Origin: JACDQM01 sp044373315
GTDB lineage: Bacteria > Pseudomonadota > Gammaproteobacteria > Burkholderiales > Burkholderiaceae_C
NCBI RefSeq assembly: GCF_044373315.1
Contig: NZ_JBILQK010000003.1
Location: 1 to 64,000, forward strand
DNA length: 64,000 bases
Direction: 5' to 3'
This document shows positions 1 through 9,838 of this stretch, one piece after another. How positions within the stretch are numbered: position 1 is the stretch's first letter; every line of letters starts with the position of its first letter. A program made the translations under genes and the position numbers. The notes under the pieces are model-generated. The model worked only from the letters and a program-made list of their open reading frames with translations, was not told the origin of the DNA and searched no databases.

Positions 1-142
1 GCGCCCCAACCATCAACACCTCGCCGTGCGCGAAGTTGATCAGGTTGATGATCCCGTACACCATCGTGTACCCCAGCGCCACCAGCGCATACATGCTGCC
101 CAGCACCAGACCGTTGATGATCTGTTGCACAAAAGTTTCCAT
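1..142 (-). CDS. livH: Branched-chain amino acid ABC transporter permease LivH (N-terminus only)
   Basis: Only the first 47 codons are in the window; the rest lies beyond position 1. The visible peptide starts METFVQQIINGLVLGSMYAL and continues through GYTMVYGIINLINFAHGE, which is the diagnostic N-terminus of LivH-type inner-membrane permeases that import leucine, isoleucine and valine (or related amides and aromatic acids) with LivM, LivF, LivG and a periplasmic binding protein. It is read away from the DctB-like kinase gene. A sigma-54 promoter about 50 bases upstream suggests nitrogen- or activator-dependent control. The substrate cannot be told from this fragment. Confidence 0.9.
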   Translation of the reverse strand, partial: METFVQQIINGLVLGSMYALVALGYTMVYGIINLINFAHGEVLMVGA

Positions 143-192
143 GGCTCAGACTTTCTTTTCGGACGGGTGTGCCGCCTCACGGGAAAGCACAT

Positions 193-210
193 TTGCAAGC
201 CATGTGCCAA
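193..210 (-). promoter_or_regulatory. Sigma-54 (-24/-12) promoter for livH
   Basis: On the minus strand the sequence reads TTGGCACATGGCTTGCAA, an exact match to the RpoN consensus TGGCAC-N5-TTGCA, with invariant GG (-24) and GC (-12) correctly spaced. Transcription would start near 184, giving a leader of about 42 bases to the livH start at 142. Such promoters are silent without an NtrC-type activator bound upstream; candidate activator sites lie at 306-359. Confidence 0.88.
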
Positions 211-305
211 GCGGCGCAATGCGCGGGTAATCACCGACAAATCTCGCCAAATTGAGGCGTGCCCGGCCGTGTTTCCCCGCCTCAGTGCACGATGCACCGC
301 GGCAT

Positions 306-323
306 CGTGTGGATTTCCGCCCG
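306..323. promoter_or_regulatory. Second, weaker copy of the enhancer-like motif
   Basis: The core GGATTTCCGC of the perfect palindrome at 336-359 recurs here (311-320) with degraded outer arms. The two GGATTTCC centres are 33 bp apart, about three helical turns, so dimers would sit on the same DNA face as in tandem NtrC-family sites. The rest of the 143-454 gap holds a short GTGCA-CGA-TGCAC inverted repeat (285-297) and no gene. Confidence 0.5.
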
Positions 324-335
324 CCATCCAAGGCC

Positions 336-359
336 CGCTGTGCGGATTTCCGCACAGCG
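336..359. promoter_or_regulatory. Perfect 24-bp palindrome, candidate enhancer site for an NtrC/DctD-type activator
   Basis: Two perfect 11-bp arms, CGCTGTGCGGA and TCCGCACAGCG, flank a 2-bp TT centre. The site sits about 140-150 bp upstream of the livH sigma-54 promoter, a normal distance for an enhancer-binding protein, and lies in the gap between livH and the DctB-like kinase gene. Binding by the DctD-like regulator encoded at 2313 is inferred from position and symmetry, not shown. Confidence 0.7.
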
Positions 360-454
360 CTGCAGACGCAGGCCTGACCGCGAAGAACTAAGCGAACGCG
401 CGCTGCAGCGAAAGCGTTTTCCAGTCCCATTTTTTGGGCAAACTACGGCCCTTC

Positions 455-2312
455 ATGCCCCTGCCGAACGTTCTGACGACCTCCCGAACGCTGCGCCGAC
501 TGTCGCAGCGCCTGAGTCGCCCCAGCCTCTATGTCTACCTGACCCTGGCAATGTCGGCGCTCGGGCTGCTTATGGGGCACCAGCTAAGCCAGTCCGCCGG
601 CATGACCCAGCTGACCGCCGTAGCGGGCGAGCGCCTTGAGCTCTATGCCGCTTCGCTTGAGGCGGAGTTGGCCCGCCATGCCTATCTGCCCAGCCTGATC
701 GCGATCGATGCAGATGTCCGGACCCTGCTTGATGCGCCCGATGATCGCGAGATGTCTGCACGCGTGACGCGCAAGCTGGCCGCTATCGGTGTGCGTTCGG
801 GCGCCCGGCAGCTGCTGATCCTGGCGCCCGACGGCCGGCTGCTCGCCGACAGCCAGGGGCAGACCGGCCAAGCTGCGCCTGAGCTGGTACGCGCGCTGCT
901 GGATGGCGCGGGCCACTACTTTGCCAAGGATGCGCGCACCGGCAGCAGCACGGACTTCGTCCAGTTGCATGCCCTGCGCCGCCAGGGCCGCCTGATAGGC
1001 GTCGTCGTTGTGCGCATCAACCTGGCCCCGCTGGAGGCCACCTGGGCCGATCTTGGGCTGCGCTCGCAAAGTGAAAAGCTGTTGGTGCTGGACGAGCAGG
1101 ATGTGGTGATCATGTCCTCGGTGCCGGGCTGGCGCTACCGCACGCTGGGAGCGGTCGACGCCGATCGGCTTGCGCGCCTTCAGGCCACCGAGCGCTATGG
1201 CAGCCAGGCGCTGCAGAGCCTGGGCATCGAGCGTGAATCACTGGCGCAGGTGGACGCCAGTCTGTTGCCAGTCCCCGGCGACGGCAATGCCCTGAGCACG
1301 GCGAGCACGCGCCTGTTGGCACAACAGCGCAGCGTGCCACCGCTTGGGCTGCGACTGGTCACCCTGTCCGACCCGGCCGAAGTCTGGCGCCAGGCCCGCT
1401 ATGCCGCCTGGGGCGGCGCGGCCTTCGGCGCCAGTCTGGGCCTGTTGGCGCTCTATCTGGCCTCGCGGCGGCGCGCGCTGCAGCAGCTCTTCCAGGCCAA
1501 GACCGAACTGCAGCTGGCGCATGGCCAGCTGGAAAAGCTGGTGGACGAACGCACGGCCGAGCTGCGCAGCACCAATGCCGAGCTGAAACGCCAGATCGCC
1601 CAGCGCCTGCGCGCCGAAGACGAGCTGGTGCAGGCCGGCAAGCTGGCCGTCCTGGGCCAGATGTCTGCGGGCATCTCGCATGAGCTGAACCAGCCGCTGA
1701 CCGCGCTGCGTGCGCTGTCGCGCAACACGCAGCTGCTGCAGCAAGGTGGCCGCCACGAGACAGTGGCCGAGAACCTGCGCACCATCGATGCCATGGTCGA
1801 GCGCATGAGCCTGATCACGCGCCAGCTCAAGAGCTTCGCGCGTAAGGCCGAGTCGGCAGCCGCCGCGCCAGTGTCGCTGGCCGCGGCGGTGCGCAATGTG
1901 CTGCTGCTGCTGGAGCACCGCATCCGTGCCGAGAAGGTGAAGCTGCGCATCGAGGTGAGCGAAAGCCTGCGCGTCAACTGCGACCCGAACCGGCTGGAGC
2001 AGGTGCTGCTGAATCTGTGCGCCAATGCGATGGACGCGATGCAGGGCAGCGGTGATGAGCGCGAGCTGGCCGTCAGCACCGAACCCGGCGGCCAGCGCGT
2101 GCGGGTGCGCGTCGCCGATACCGGCAGCGGCATCGCGCCGGCGCTGATGTCGCGCCTGTTCGAGCCCTTCTTCACCACCAAGCCGGCCGGTCAGGGCCTG
2201 GGGCTGGGGCTGGTGATCTCCTCGAAGATCGTGCACGAGTTCGGCGGCAGCCTGCTGGCCCTGCCTGGCGAGGTGGGCATGGTGTTTGAATTCGACCTGG
2301 AGTTGGCAAAGC

Positions 2313-2320
<8 letters not shown>
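455..2320 (+). CDS. DctB-like membrane sensor histidine kinase
   Basis: Inner-membrane sensor of a two-component pair. One membrane segment near residues 24-42, a periplasmic region of about 270 residues of the DctB/double-Cache type, a second segment near 315-336 and a coiled linker lead to the kinase core. The H-box has the phosphorylated histidine at about residue 409 within GISHELNQPL, as in DctB; the N-box NLCANAMDAM, ADTGSGI and PFFTTK-GLGLGL motifs are intact. The ATG at 455 was chosen over an in-frame TTG at 434. The stop overlaps the regulator gene by 8 bases. The DctB family classically senses C4-dicarboxylates, but the flanking livH and amino-acid-type binding protein suggest another ligand here. 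Confidence 0.9.
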
Positions 2321-3665
<1,345 letters not shown>

Positions 3666-3671
3666 AAACGT

Positions 3672-4619
3672 CTACTGGTACTGCGCCGGGTCCGGTGAAT
3701 CGATCGGCCGCTCGACGACGCGCTGGAAGGCCGGGCTCATTGGCAGGCGCAGATTGGTGCCCCGGGGCGGGATCGGTGACTCGAACCAGCGGCGGTAAAT
3801 CGTGTGGATCTCGCCGCTGCGATAAAGAGCCGCCAGCTCGGCATCGACCAGGCGCTTGAAGCCGGGATCACGCGGCGGCAGGCCGATCGCATAGGGCTCG
3901 ACAGTCAGCGCCTGGCTGGACATCTGGAAGTCTGCGCCATCCGGTGCATCAGCCATCAGGCTGGCCAGCAGCACATCGTCCATCATGAAGGCATAGGCCC
4001 GGCCGGACTGCAGGGTGCGAAAAGCCTCCTGGTCGTCCTGCCCGAGCAAGATGCGCATGCCCAGGGCCTGTCGACTGTTGAGTGCGTGCAGATACTGGAT
4101 GCTGGTGGTGCCCAGGGTGGACACCACCACCTTACCGCGCAGATCGTCCACCTCCTGCAAGCGGGCACCACGGCGCGCCAGCAGCTTGGTCTCAGCCACG
4201 AAGGTCGTCACGGAAAAGGACTGGTTGCGCGCGCGCTCGGCGGTGTGCGTGGTGATGCCGCATTCAAGATCCAGCGTGCCATTGGCCACCAGCGGCATGC
4301 GTGTGGCCGAGCTGACCGGCACGCGCTTCACCTCAAGCTCGTTAAGACCGAGCTGCTTCTTGACCGCCTGGATGACCCGCTCGCACAGCTCGATCGAATA
4401 GCCGATGGGCTTGAGCCGGCTGTCCAGGTAGGAAAACGGCGGCGAGGTAGCGCGATAGCCCATCACGATGACGCCGGTATCGCGGATACGCTGCAGCGTC
4501 GGCGAGTCGGCACTCTGCGCCTGGCTGTGCCCCCATGAGCCAAGGGCCAGCATCAGCGTCAATACCAGCGGCAAGCGCCGGCGGCTTTGTTTGGGGCGGC
4601 AGAAATCGAATACACGCAT
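3672..4619 (-). CDS. Periplasmic amino-acid-type ABC substrate-binding protein (orphan)
   Basis: Secreted solute-binding protein of the GltI/polar amino acid family (SBP type 3). An N-terminal signal segment (LPLVLTLMLALGSWGHSQA) is followed by the family opening TGVIVMGYRATSPPFSYLD and the ligand-binding block DLECGITTHTAERA. No permease or ATPase gene is adjacent, so it either works with components encoded elsewhere or acts as a ligand-presenting partner for a sensor; the convergent DctB-like kinase is an obvious candidate (inference). The ATG at 4619 was preferred to an in-frame TTG at 4634; neither has a strong ribosome-binding site. Its stop lies 6 bases from the end of the DctD-like gene. 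Confidence 0.85.
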   Translation of the reverse strand: MRVFDFCRPKQSRRRLPLVLTLMLALGSWGHSQAQSADSPTLQRIRDTGVIVMGYRATSPPFSYLDSRLKPIGYSIELCERVIQAVKKQLGLNELEVKRVPVSSATRMPLVANGTLDLECGITTHTAERARNQSFSVTTFVAETKLLARRGARLQEVDDLRGKVVVSTLGTTSIQYLHALNSRQALGMRILLGQDDQEAFRTLQSGRAYAFMMDDVLLASLMADAPDGADFQMSSQALTVEPYAIGLPPRDPGFKRLVDAELAALYRSGEIHTIYRRWFESPIPPRGTNLRLPMSPAFQRVVERPIDSPDPAQYQ

Positions 4620-4710
4620 CGGAGCAGGCGCCAATCATGCAGGCGACGACTCCATGCGGTCACGCCCTGGGCTGCATTGTCCCAGCTGCGGCCCGCAGAG
4701 GCCTGAGGCC

Positions 4711-4953
4711 TCAGTTGTGCATGGTTTCGATCGACTCCAGGACATCCAGCTCAGGCTCGATGACGCTGTCCTCGATCTCGGCGTCGAACTCGTCGAGCTC
4801 GTTGCCACGGCGTGCAATCAGCGGCTTGTCCAGCGGGCGACAGATGCGGCTGTGCAGGCGCTTCAGGCGCTCAGAACACTCGACCTCGCGAGCGATGCGC
4901 TCAGGGTCAAGCAGCATGGCGAAGGGATTGGCGATCTGGGTCTCGTGACGCAT
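4711..4953 (-). CDS. Small conserved hypothetical protein (80 aa)
   Basis: A short acidic protein starting MRHETQIANPFAMLLDPERI, with a basic middle (RLKRLHSRICRPLDKP) and an acidic tail ending ESIETMHN. It has no signal peptide or membrane segment. The MRHE-IANPFA-DPE opening resembles small uncharacterised proteins common in Burkholderiales; I do not recognise a function. The start is the ATG at 4953; longer in-frame readings use weak starts. It is transcribed alone, between the binding protein and the ankyrin gene. Confidence 0.7.
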   Translation of the reverse strand: MRHETQIANPFAMLLDPERIAREVECSERLKRLHSRICRPLDKPLIARRGNELDEFDAEIEDSVIEPELDVLESIETMHN

Positions 4954-5123
4954 GGTGCGGCTCCGGTCCGTGGTTTCAGGATGTAAACCACTGTAGAGCG
5001 CCCCCCTGCGCTCTTGAAGTCGGCCCGACGCCAAAGCGCGTGTCAGCCGAACTCCTACAAGACTGCCATCCGCGCGGCCTCCGCCTGTCGTCCTGATGAA
5101 GCCTGGTCGGCTTCGGATCCGCC

Positions 5124-5768
5124 TCAGCGCCGGCCACCCTCCAATTGCTGGGCCATCCGGTCATGGCCGGCACGGCGGGCGAAATCGGCTGCCGTCAGTC
5201 CTTGCTGGTTGCGCCGCGTCGGGTCGGCACCGGCCTTGAGCAGATGCTCGACGCTGCTGAGCGGCCCATAGCCGGCGGCCATCATCAGCGCGGTCGTTCC
5301 GTTGGGCGACAGCGCTTCGATCTCGGCGCCCTTGGCCAGCAGCCAGCTGACCAGTTCAGGTGATGGGCCGCTGGCCGCGTAATGCAGGGCGTTCCAGCCG
5401 GGCTCATTGATCAGGGCACCGCGCGCGACCAAGGCCTCGGCCCAGTCGATACGACCTTTCAACGCTGCCAGCATCAAAGGCGTCTCGCCGGATTCGTTGA
5501 TCGCATTCACATCCAGCCCTGGATGCTCAAGCAGGCTCTTGACGGCGCGGTCAGACTCTTGGCTCAGCGCGATGTGCAAAGCCGACTGGCGCTTGGCATT
5601 GCGCGCGTTCGGGTCTGCGCCGCGGAGCATCAGCACCATCACGCGCTTGCCATCGTCGCGCTGGGCGGCCAGCAGCAATTCGTCCTCGATCTCGCCTGCC
5701 AGCAGGGCCGACGCGTGCAAGGCCAGCCCGAGGGCCACCATTGCGCAAAGGACACCCCCGCGTCTCAT
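5124..5768 (-). CDS. Exported ankyrin-repeat protein
   Basis: 214 residues. An N-terminal signal segment (VLCAMVALGLALHASALLAG) precedes about five ankyrin repeats of about 33 residues, visible as RGADPNARNAKRQSALHIA, GETPLMLAALKG, GWNALHYAA, GTTALMMAAGYG and AGADPTRRNQQGLTAADFA. Ankyrin repeats mediate protein-protein contacts; the signal implies a periplasmic location. Its ATG overlaps the tatD stop by 4 bases (ATGA), so it is translationally coupled as the last gene of the tmk-holB-pilZ-tatD set. The specific partner is unknown. Confidence 0.85.
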   Translation of the reverse strand: MRRGGVLCAMVALGLALHASALLAGEIEDELLLAAQRDDGKRVMVLMLRGADPNARNAKRQSALHIALSQESDRAVKSLLEHPGLDVNAINESGETPLMLAALKGRIDWAEALVARGALINEPGWNALHYAASGPSPELVSWLLAKGAEIEALSPNGTTALMMAAGYGPLSSVEHLLKAGADPTRRNQQGLTAADFARRAGHDRMAQQLEGGRR

Positions 5769-6541
5769 GGCATGCCGAACAGCCGCCGGGTGTTGGCCGT
5801 CGTCTGCGCCGCGATCTCGTCCACCGGCAGGCCGCGCAGCTCGGCCAGGCAGGCCGCCACATGCGGCACATAGGCAGGACTGTTGGTCTTGCCGCGGTAA
5901 GGCACCGGCGCCAGGTAGGGGCTGTCGGTCTCGATCAGGATGCGCTCCAGAGGCAGTGCGGTGGCCACGTCGCGGATGGACTGCGCATTCTTGAAGGTCA
6001 GGATGCCCGAGAAGGAGATGTAGAAACCCATCTCGACCGCCGCCTGCGCCACCGCCAGGTCTTCGGTAAAGCAATGGAACACGCCGCCGGCCTGCTCACC
6101 GCCCTCCTCCACCAGCAGCTTCAGCGTGTCAGCGGCACTGCTGCGGGTGTGGATCACCAGCGGCTTCGCGACCTGACGGGCGGCACGGATATGGGTGCGA
6201 AAGCGCTCGCGTTGCCACTCCATCTGCTCCAGCGTGCGGCCATTCAGGCGGTAGTAGTCCAGGCCGGTTTCCCCGATGGCCAGCACCTTGTCCGATGCGG
6301 CGGCTGAAACAAGCTCGTCAATGGTCGGCTCATGCACCTCCTCGTTGTCCGGGTGCACGCCGACACTGGCCCACAGCTGCGGATGCGCTTGCGCAATCGC
6401 ATGCACCGTCGGGAACTCCTCCATCGTCGTGCAGATGCACAGCGCTGCCTCCACCTGGGCGGCGCCCATGGCCTGCAGGATCTGCGGCAGCTGCTCGTGC
6501 AGCTCGGGAAAGCTCAGATGGCAATGGGAGTCGATGAACAT
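5765..6541 (-). CDS. tatD: TatD family metal-dependent hydrolase
   Basis: Cytoplasmic metal-dependent hydrolase of the TatD/YcfH family (3'-5' DNase-type amidohydrolase fold). Metal ligands are visible in order: the first HxH in MFIDSHCHLSF, Glu in AIGETGLDYY, His in PLVIHTR, His in GVFHCFTED and Asp in LIETDSPYLAP. The length of 258 residues is normal. The start is the ATG before FIDSHCH. It follows pilZ after 43 bases and overlaps the ankyrin gene by 4. Members act in DNA repair or degradation; the substrate of this one is not evident. Confidence 0.95.
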   Translation of the reverse strand: MFIDSHCHLSFPELHEQLPQILQAMGAAQVEAALCICTTMEEFPTVHAIAQAHPQLWASVGVHPDNEEVHEPTIDELVSAAASDKVLAIGETGLDYYRLNGRTLEQMEWQRERFRTHIRAARQVAKPLVIHTRSSAADTLKLLVEEGGEQAGGVFHCFTEDLAVAQAAVEMGFYISFSGILTFKNAQSIRDVATALPLERILIETDSPYLAPVPYRGKTNSPAYVPHVAACLAELRGLPVDEIAAQTTANTRRLFGMP

Positions 6542-6584
6542 GTCAGGGGAAGAAACAGGAGGAGCATGGGCAGGCGCCCGCGAC

Positions 6585-6992
6585 TCAGAGCGTCTGGGTC
6601 GGTTTGGCGGAAGAAATCGAGGTGCCCAGCAGTTCTTCGATCTTGAGCTTGATGAGGCGGGTCTTCTCGTCCGCCGGGAAGCGCACCCCCACGCCCTGGG
6701 TGCGGCCGCCTGAAGCATTGGTCGGCGTCAACCAGGCCACCTTGCCAGCGACCGGGTAGCGTTGCTGGTCATCCGGCAGCGACAGCAGCAGGTAGATGTC
6801 CTCGCCCAGCTTGTAGTCGCGTGTAGTCGGAACGAACAGGCCGCCATCGGTGAACAGCGGAATGTAGGCGGCGTACAAAGCGCCCTTCTCCCGGAACACC
6901 AACTGAATGACGCTGGGCCGGGCACCGCCGGCCGCAGCCTGGCCCACGGCCGCCAGGGCCGCAGCTTGAGGTTTGGCAGGGAGCTCGCTCAT
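6585..6992 (-). CDS. pilZ: Type IV pilus PilZ protein
   Basis: A 135-residue PilZ-domain protein in the conserved tmk-holB-pilZ-tatD order. The beta-barrel core is visible from VIQLVFREKGALYAAYIPLF to VGVRFPADEKTRLIKLKIEELLG. The RxxxR motif needed for cyclic-di-GMP binding is absent before the barrel, as in PilZ proper, which regulates the PilB pilus motor by protein contact rather than by binding the nucleotide. The first 25 residues are Ala/Pro-rich. It probably acts in twitching motility; other pil genes lie outside the window. Confidence 0.92.
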   Translation of the reverse strand: MSELPAKPQAAALAAVGQAAAGGARPSVIQLVFREKGALYAAYIPLFTDGGLFVPTTRDYKLGEDIYLLLSLPDDQQRYPVAGKVAWLTPTNASGGRTQGVGVRFPADEKTRLIKLKIEELLGTSISSAKPTQTL

Positions 6993-7110
6993 GGCATCCA
7001 GTGTAGCGAATGCCCCGGCGCGCTCAGGCGCGCAAAAGCCGGGTCAAGCACAGGTTTACAGGGCAAATTGCCGGCATGCCGCCCACTTGGGCTGCCAGCA
7101 CGGCAGGGAT

Positions 7111-8142
7111 TCAGGCACGCCGGCTGCCCGGTCGCGCTGGCTTGAGCGCTGCCTGCCCTTGTAGCACCAGCGATTCCAGCAGCAGGCCCGCGTTCAGCGG
7201 ATGCTCGGCGTGGCGTGCGGCGCGCTGAAGCACCTGGGCCCAGGCCAGCAGCGGCTCGGGCTGGCCGGGCGCTGGCAGGCTGTCAGCCGGGAAGTAGCTG
7301 GGCGCGGCGCCATGGGCACGCCGCAGCAGGTCGTGGCACAGGCGCTGCAGCGCGTCGATCGCGCGCGGCACCGGCCAGTCGCTGATGGCCGACACCTCAC
7401 CACGCGCCAGGCGCGCCGGCAGCTGCAGCCAGGCACTCGCCTGCAAGCCGGCCTGTGCCCAATCCCGCGCCTCCTGCGGGCGGCCACCGGCGCCGGCCAG
7501 CAAGACCTCGGCCTGGGCAATGCCCTGCTGCTGAAGCCAGGCCAAGGCCTGTGCAGGTGCCGGCAGCGCCAGCGGCAGCGGCTGGCAGCGGCTGCGGATG
7601 GTCGGCAGCAGGCTCTCAGGCGCTGTGCTGGCCAGCACAAAACGCAGCTGGCCGGCCGGTTCTTCCAGCGTTTTCAGCAAGGCATTGGCGGCCACGGTGT
7701 TGAGGGCCTCGGCCGGGAACAGCAGCACCACCTTGGCCCGCCCGCGCGCCGAAGTGGCCTGGGCGAAGCTGAGCATGGCGCGCACCGCATCGACCTTGAT
7801 CTCGCGGCTGGGTTTGGTTTTGCTTTCCTTGGTGCTGCCGCCCTCGCCTTCGTCCCCATCCCAGCCCAAGGTCTCGCGCAGGGCATCAGGCACCAGCAAC
7901 TGGAAGTCCGGGTGGGTGTGTGACTGGAACAGGCGGCAGCTGGCGCACTGCCCGCAGGCCCAGCGTGTCGCGGGCTGCGGCGACTCGCACAACCAGGCTT
8001 GCGCCAGCAGCAGGCCGAGCTCGAACTGGCCCACGCCCGCCGGCCCCTGCACGAGCAAGGCATGCGAGCGCGCGGTAGCCAGGGCCTGGCTCAGCGGTTC
8101 GGCCAGCCAGGGCAGCGGCAGCTGACCATCGGCGCCTACCAT
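7111..8142 (-). CDS. holB: DNA polymerase III subunit delta prime (HolB)
   Basis: Clamp-loader subunit of the replicative polymerase. The AAA+ fold has a Walker A-like loop GPAGVGQFEL that lacks the catalytic lysine, as expected because delta prime does not hydrolyse ATP. A zinc module with Cys residues CxxCxxC (ACGQCASC) follows near residues 60-75. The arginine-finger segment appears as STAPESLLPTIRSRCQ. Length is 343 residues. It overlaps the tmk stop by 7 bases. A region near residues 110-120 (GDEGEGGSTKESKTKPS) is a Lys/Glu-rich insert not typical of the core fold. Confidence 0.94.
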   Translation of the reverse strand: MVGADGQLPLPWLAEPLSQALATARSHALLVQGPAGVGQFELGLLLAQAWLCESPQPATRWACGQCASCRLFQSHTHPDFQLLVPDALRETLGWDGDEGEGGSTKESKTKPSREIKVDAVRAMLSFAQATSARGRAKVVLLFPAEALNTVAANALLKTLEEPAGQLRFVLASTAPESLLPTIRSRCQPLPLALPAPAQALAWLQQQGIAQAEVLLAGAGGRPQEARDWAQAGLQASAWLQLPARLARGEVSAISDWPVPRAIDALQRLCHDLLRRAHGAAPSYFPADSLPAPGQPEPLLAWAQVLQRAARHAEHPLNAGLLLESLVLQGQAALKPARPGSRRA

Positions 8143-8747
8143 CCGCGCGCCTCCATCACGGCGTCGATCTGCGCGGCCACCTGCTCGATGCTCTGTGCCG
8201 CATCGATGCGGGCAAAGCGCTGCGGCGAGGCGGCGGCGCGTGCCGCATAGCCGGCGCGCACGCGCTCGAAGAAATCCAGATCCTGCTGCTCGAAACGATC
8301 AGCCGCGCGTGCTGCCGCCCGGCGCGCCGCCGCCATCTCGGCCGGCAGATCGAACCACAGCGTCAAGTCGGGCTGCCGCCCGTGCTGAACCCATTGCTCC
8401 AGCGTGCCGAGAACGGCCAGGTCCATGCCGCGGCCGAAGCCCTGATAGGCAAAAGTGGCGTCGGTGAAGCGGTCGCAGATCACGGTGTGGCCGGCAGCCA
8501 GCGCCGGTTCAATCACACGCACCAGGTGGTCACGCCGGCCGGCAAACACCAGCAGCGCTTCGGTCAGGCCATCCATGCCGCTGTGCAGGAACAGGCCGCG
8601 CAAAGCCTCGGCCAGCTCGGTGCCACCCGGCTCGCGGGTGTTGACGAGGGTGGCGCCACGCTGGCTGAAACGCTCGGCCAGACGAGCGATATGGGTAGAC
8701 TTGCCGGCACCGTCGATGCCTTCGAATGAGATGAATCTGGCGCTCAA
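8136..8747 (-). CDS. tmk: Thymidylate kinase
   Basis: Converts dTMP to dTDP with ATP in dTTP synthesis. The P-loop is FEGIDGAGKSTH near the N-terminus, followed by the dTMP-binding TREPGGTELAE, the DR motif CDRFTDATFAYQG and an Arg-rich lid around AARRAAARAADR. The length of 203 residues is standard. It sits between mltG (3 bases downstream of the mltG stop) and holB (7-base overlap), the usual beta- and gammaproteobacterial arrangement. Confidence 0.96.
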   Translation of the reverse strand: MSARFISFEGIDGAGKSTHIARLAERFSQRGATLVNTREPGGTELAEALRGLFLHSGMDGLTEALLVFAGRRDHLVRVIEPALAAGHTVICDRFTDATFAYQGFGRGMDLAVLGTLEQWVQHGRQPDLTLWFDLPAEMAAARRAAARAADRFEQQDLDFFERVRAGYAARAAASPQRFARIDAAQSIEQVAAQIDAVMEARGW

Positions 8748-8750
8748 GAC

Positions 8751-9791
8751 TTAGCGGCCCCGCTGGAACTTGTTGACGGCGCGATTATGCGCGGCCAGGT
8801 CTTCGCTGAACTCGCTGCTGCCATCTCCGCGGGCGACGAAATAAAGCGCGCGGCTCGCGGGCGGATGCAGCGCCGCCTGCAGCGAGGCCGCGCCCGGCAT
8901 CGAGATCGGCGTCGGTGGCAGGCCACCACGGGTGTAGGTATTGAAAGGCGTGTCGGTCTGCAGATCGCGCTTGCGGAGATTGCCGTCGAAGGCTTCACCG
9001 AGCCCGTAGATCACCGTCGGGTCGGTCTGCAGCAGCATGCCGATGCGCAGGCGGTTGACGAACACCGAGGCCACCATCGGCCGGTCGCTCGGCGCGCCGG
9101 TTTCCTTCTCGATGATGGAGGCCAGGATCAAGGCTTCATCCGCACTCTTCAGCGGCAGGCCATCGCTGCGGCCAGCCCATGCGGCGTCCAGCCGGCGCTG
9201 CATCGCCGCATGGGCGCGCTTGAGCACCGTCAGATCACTGACGCCGCGGCTGTAGGCATAGGTGTCCGGAAAGAAGCGCCCTTCGGCGGCCAGTCCGCCA
9301 GAACCCAGCGCCGCCATGATCTCGGCCTCGCTCATGCCGGCTGTCAAGGGTTTGAGCGACGGCGCCTTGGCCAGGGCCGCGCGGAACTGGCGGAAGGTCC
9401 AGCCCTCGATCAGCCGCACCTGCTCCAGCACCTCATCGCCGCGCACCATCTTGGCCAGCAGCTCGCGCGGCGTGATGCCCACGTGCACCTCGTAGCTGCC
9501 GGCGCGGATCTGGCGCGCCTGGCCCGACCAGCGGAACCATTGGTAGAGCAGCCGCGCATCAGTCTGCACGCCAGCCGACACCCAGGCCTGCGCCACCTCG
9601 CGCGGCGGCGTGCCGGGCTCGACCGACAGCTCGACGGCCGCGCTGGCCAGTGACAGTGGCTTCTGCAGCCACCACCAGACGCCGGCGGCAGCCCCGCCGG
9701 CCAGCACAGCGGCCAGGATCAGCAGCGCCAGCAGGCCCTTGAACAGACCCAGCCGGCCCGATGCTTTGCGTTTGCGGTGATTGCGGACCAA
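8751..9791 (-). CDS. mltG: Endolytic murein transglycosylase MltG (YceG)
   Basis: Inner-membrane lytic transglycosylase that cleaves nascent glycan strands and ends their elongation. A membrane anchor at residues about 15-40 (LGLFKGLLALLILAAVLAGG) precedes a LysM-like region and the YceG catalytic domain, with the family Glu in ASIIEKETGAPSDRPMVA and the following VFVNRLRIGMLLQTDPTVIYGLG block. The start is a TTG at 9791; no ATG precedes the anchor. It is the first gene of the mltG-tmk-holB run and is divergent from ygfZ, with starts 47 bases apart. Confidence 0.94.
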   Translation of the reverse strand: MVRNHRKRKASGRLGLFKGLLALLILAAVLAGGAAAGVWWWLQKPLSLASAAVELSVEPGTPPREVAQAWVSAGVQTDARLLYQWFRWSGQARQIRAGSYEVHVGITPRELLAKMVRGDEVLEQVRLIEGWTFRQFRAALAKAPSLKPLTAGMSEAEIMAALGSGGLAAEGRFFPDTYAYSRGVSDLTVLKRAHAAMQRRLDAAWAGRSDGLPLKSADEALILASIIEKETGAPSDRPMVASVFVNRLRIGMLLQTDPTVIYGLGEAFDGNLRKRDLQTDTPFNTYTRGGLPPTPISMPGAASLQAALHPPASRALYFVARGDGSSEFSEDLAAHNRAVNKFQRGR

Positions 9792-9838
9792 GACCCGAGC
9801 TTCCCTAGGTGATGCGGGCGCTGATCATAATCTCGCCC

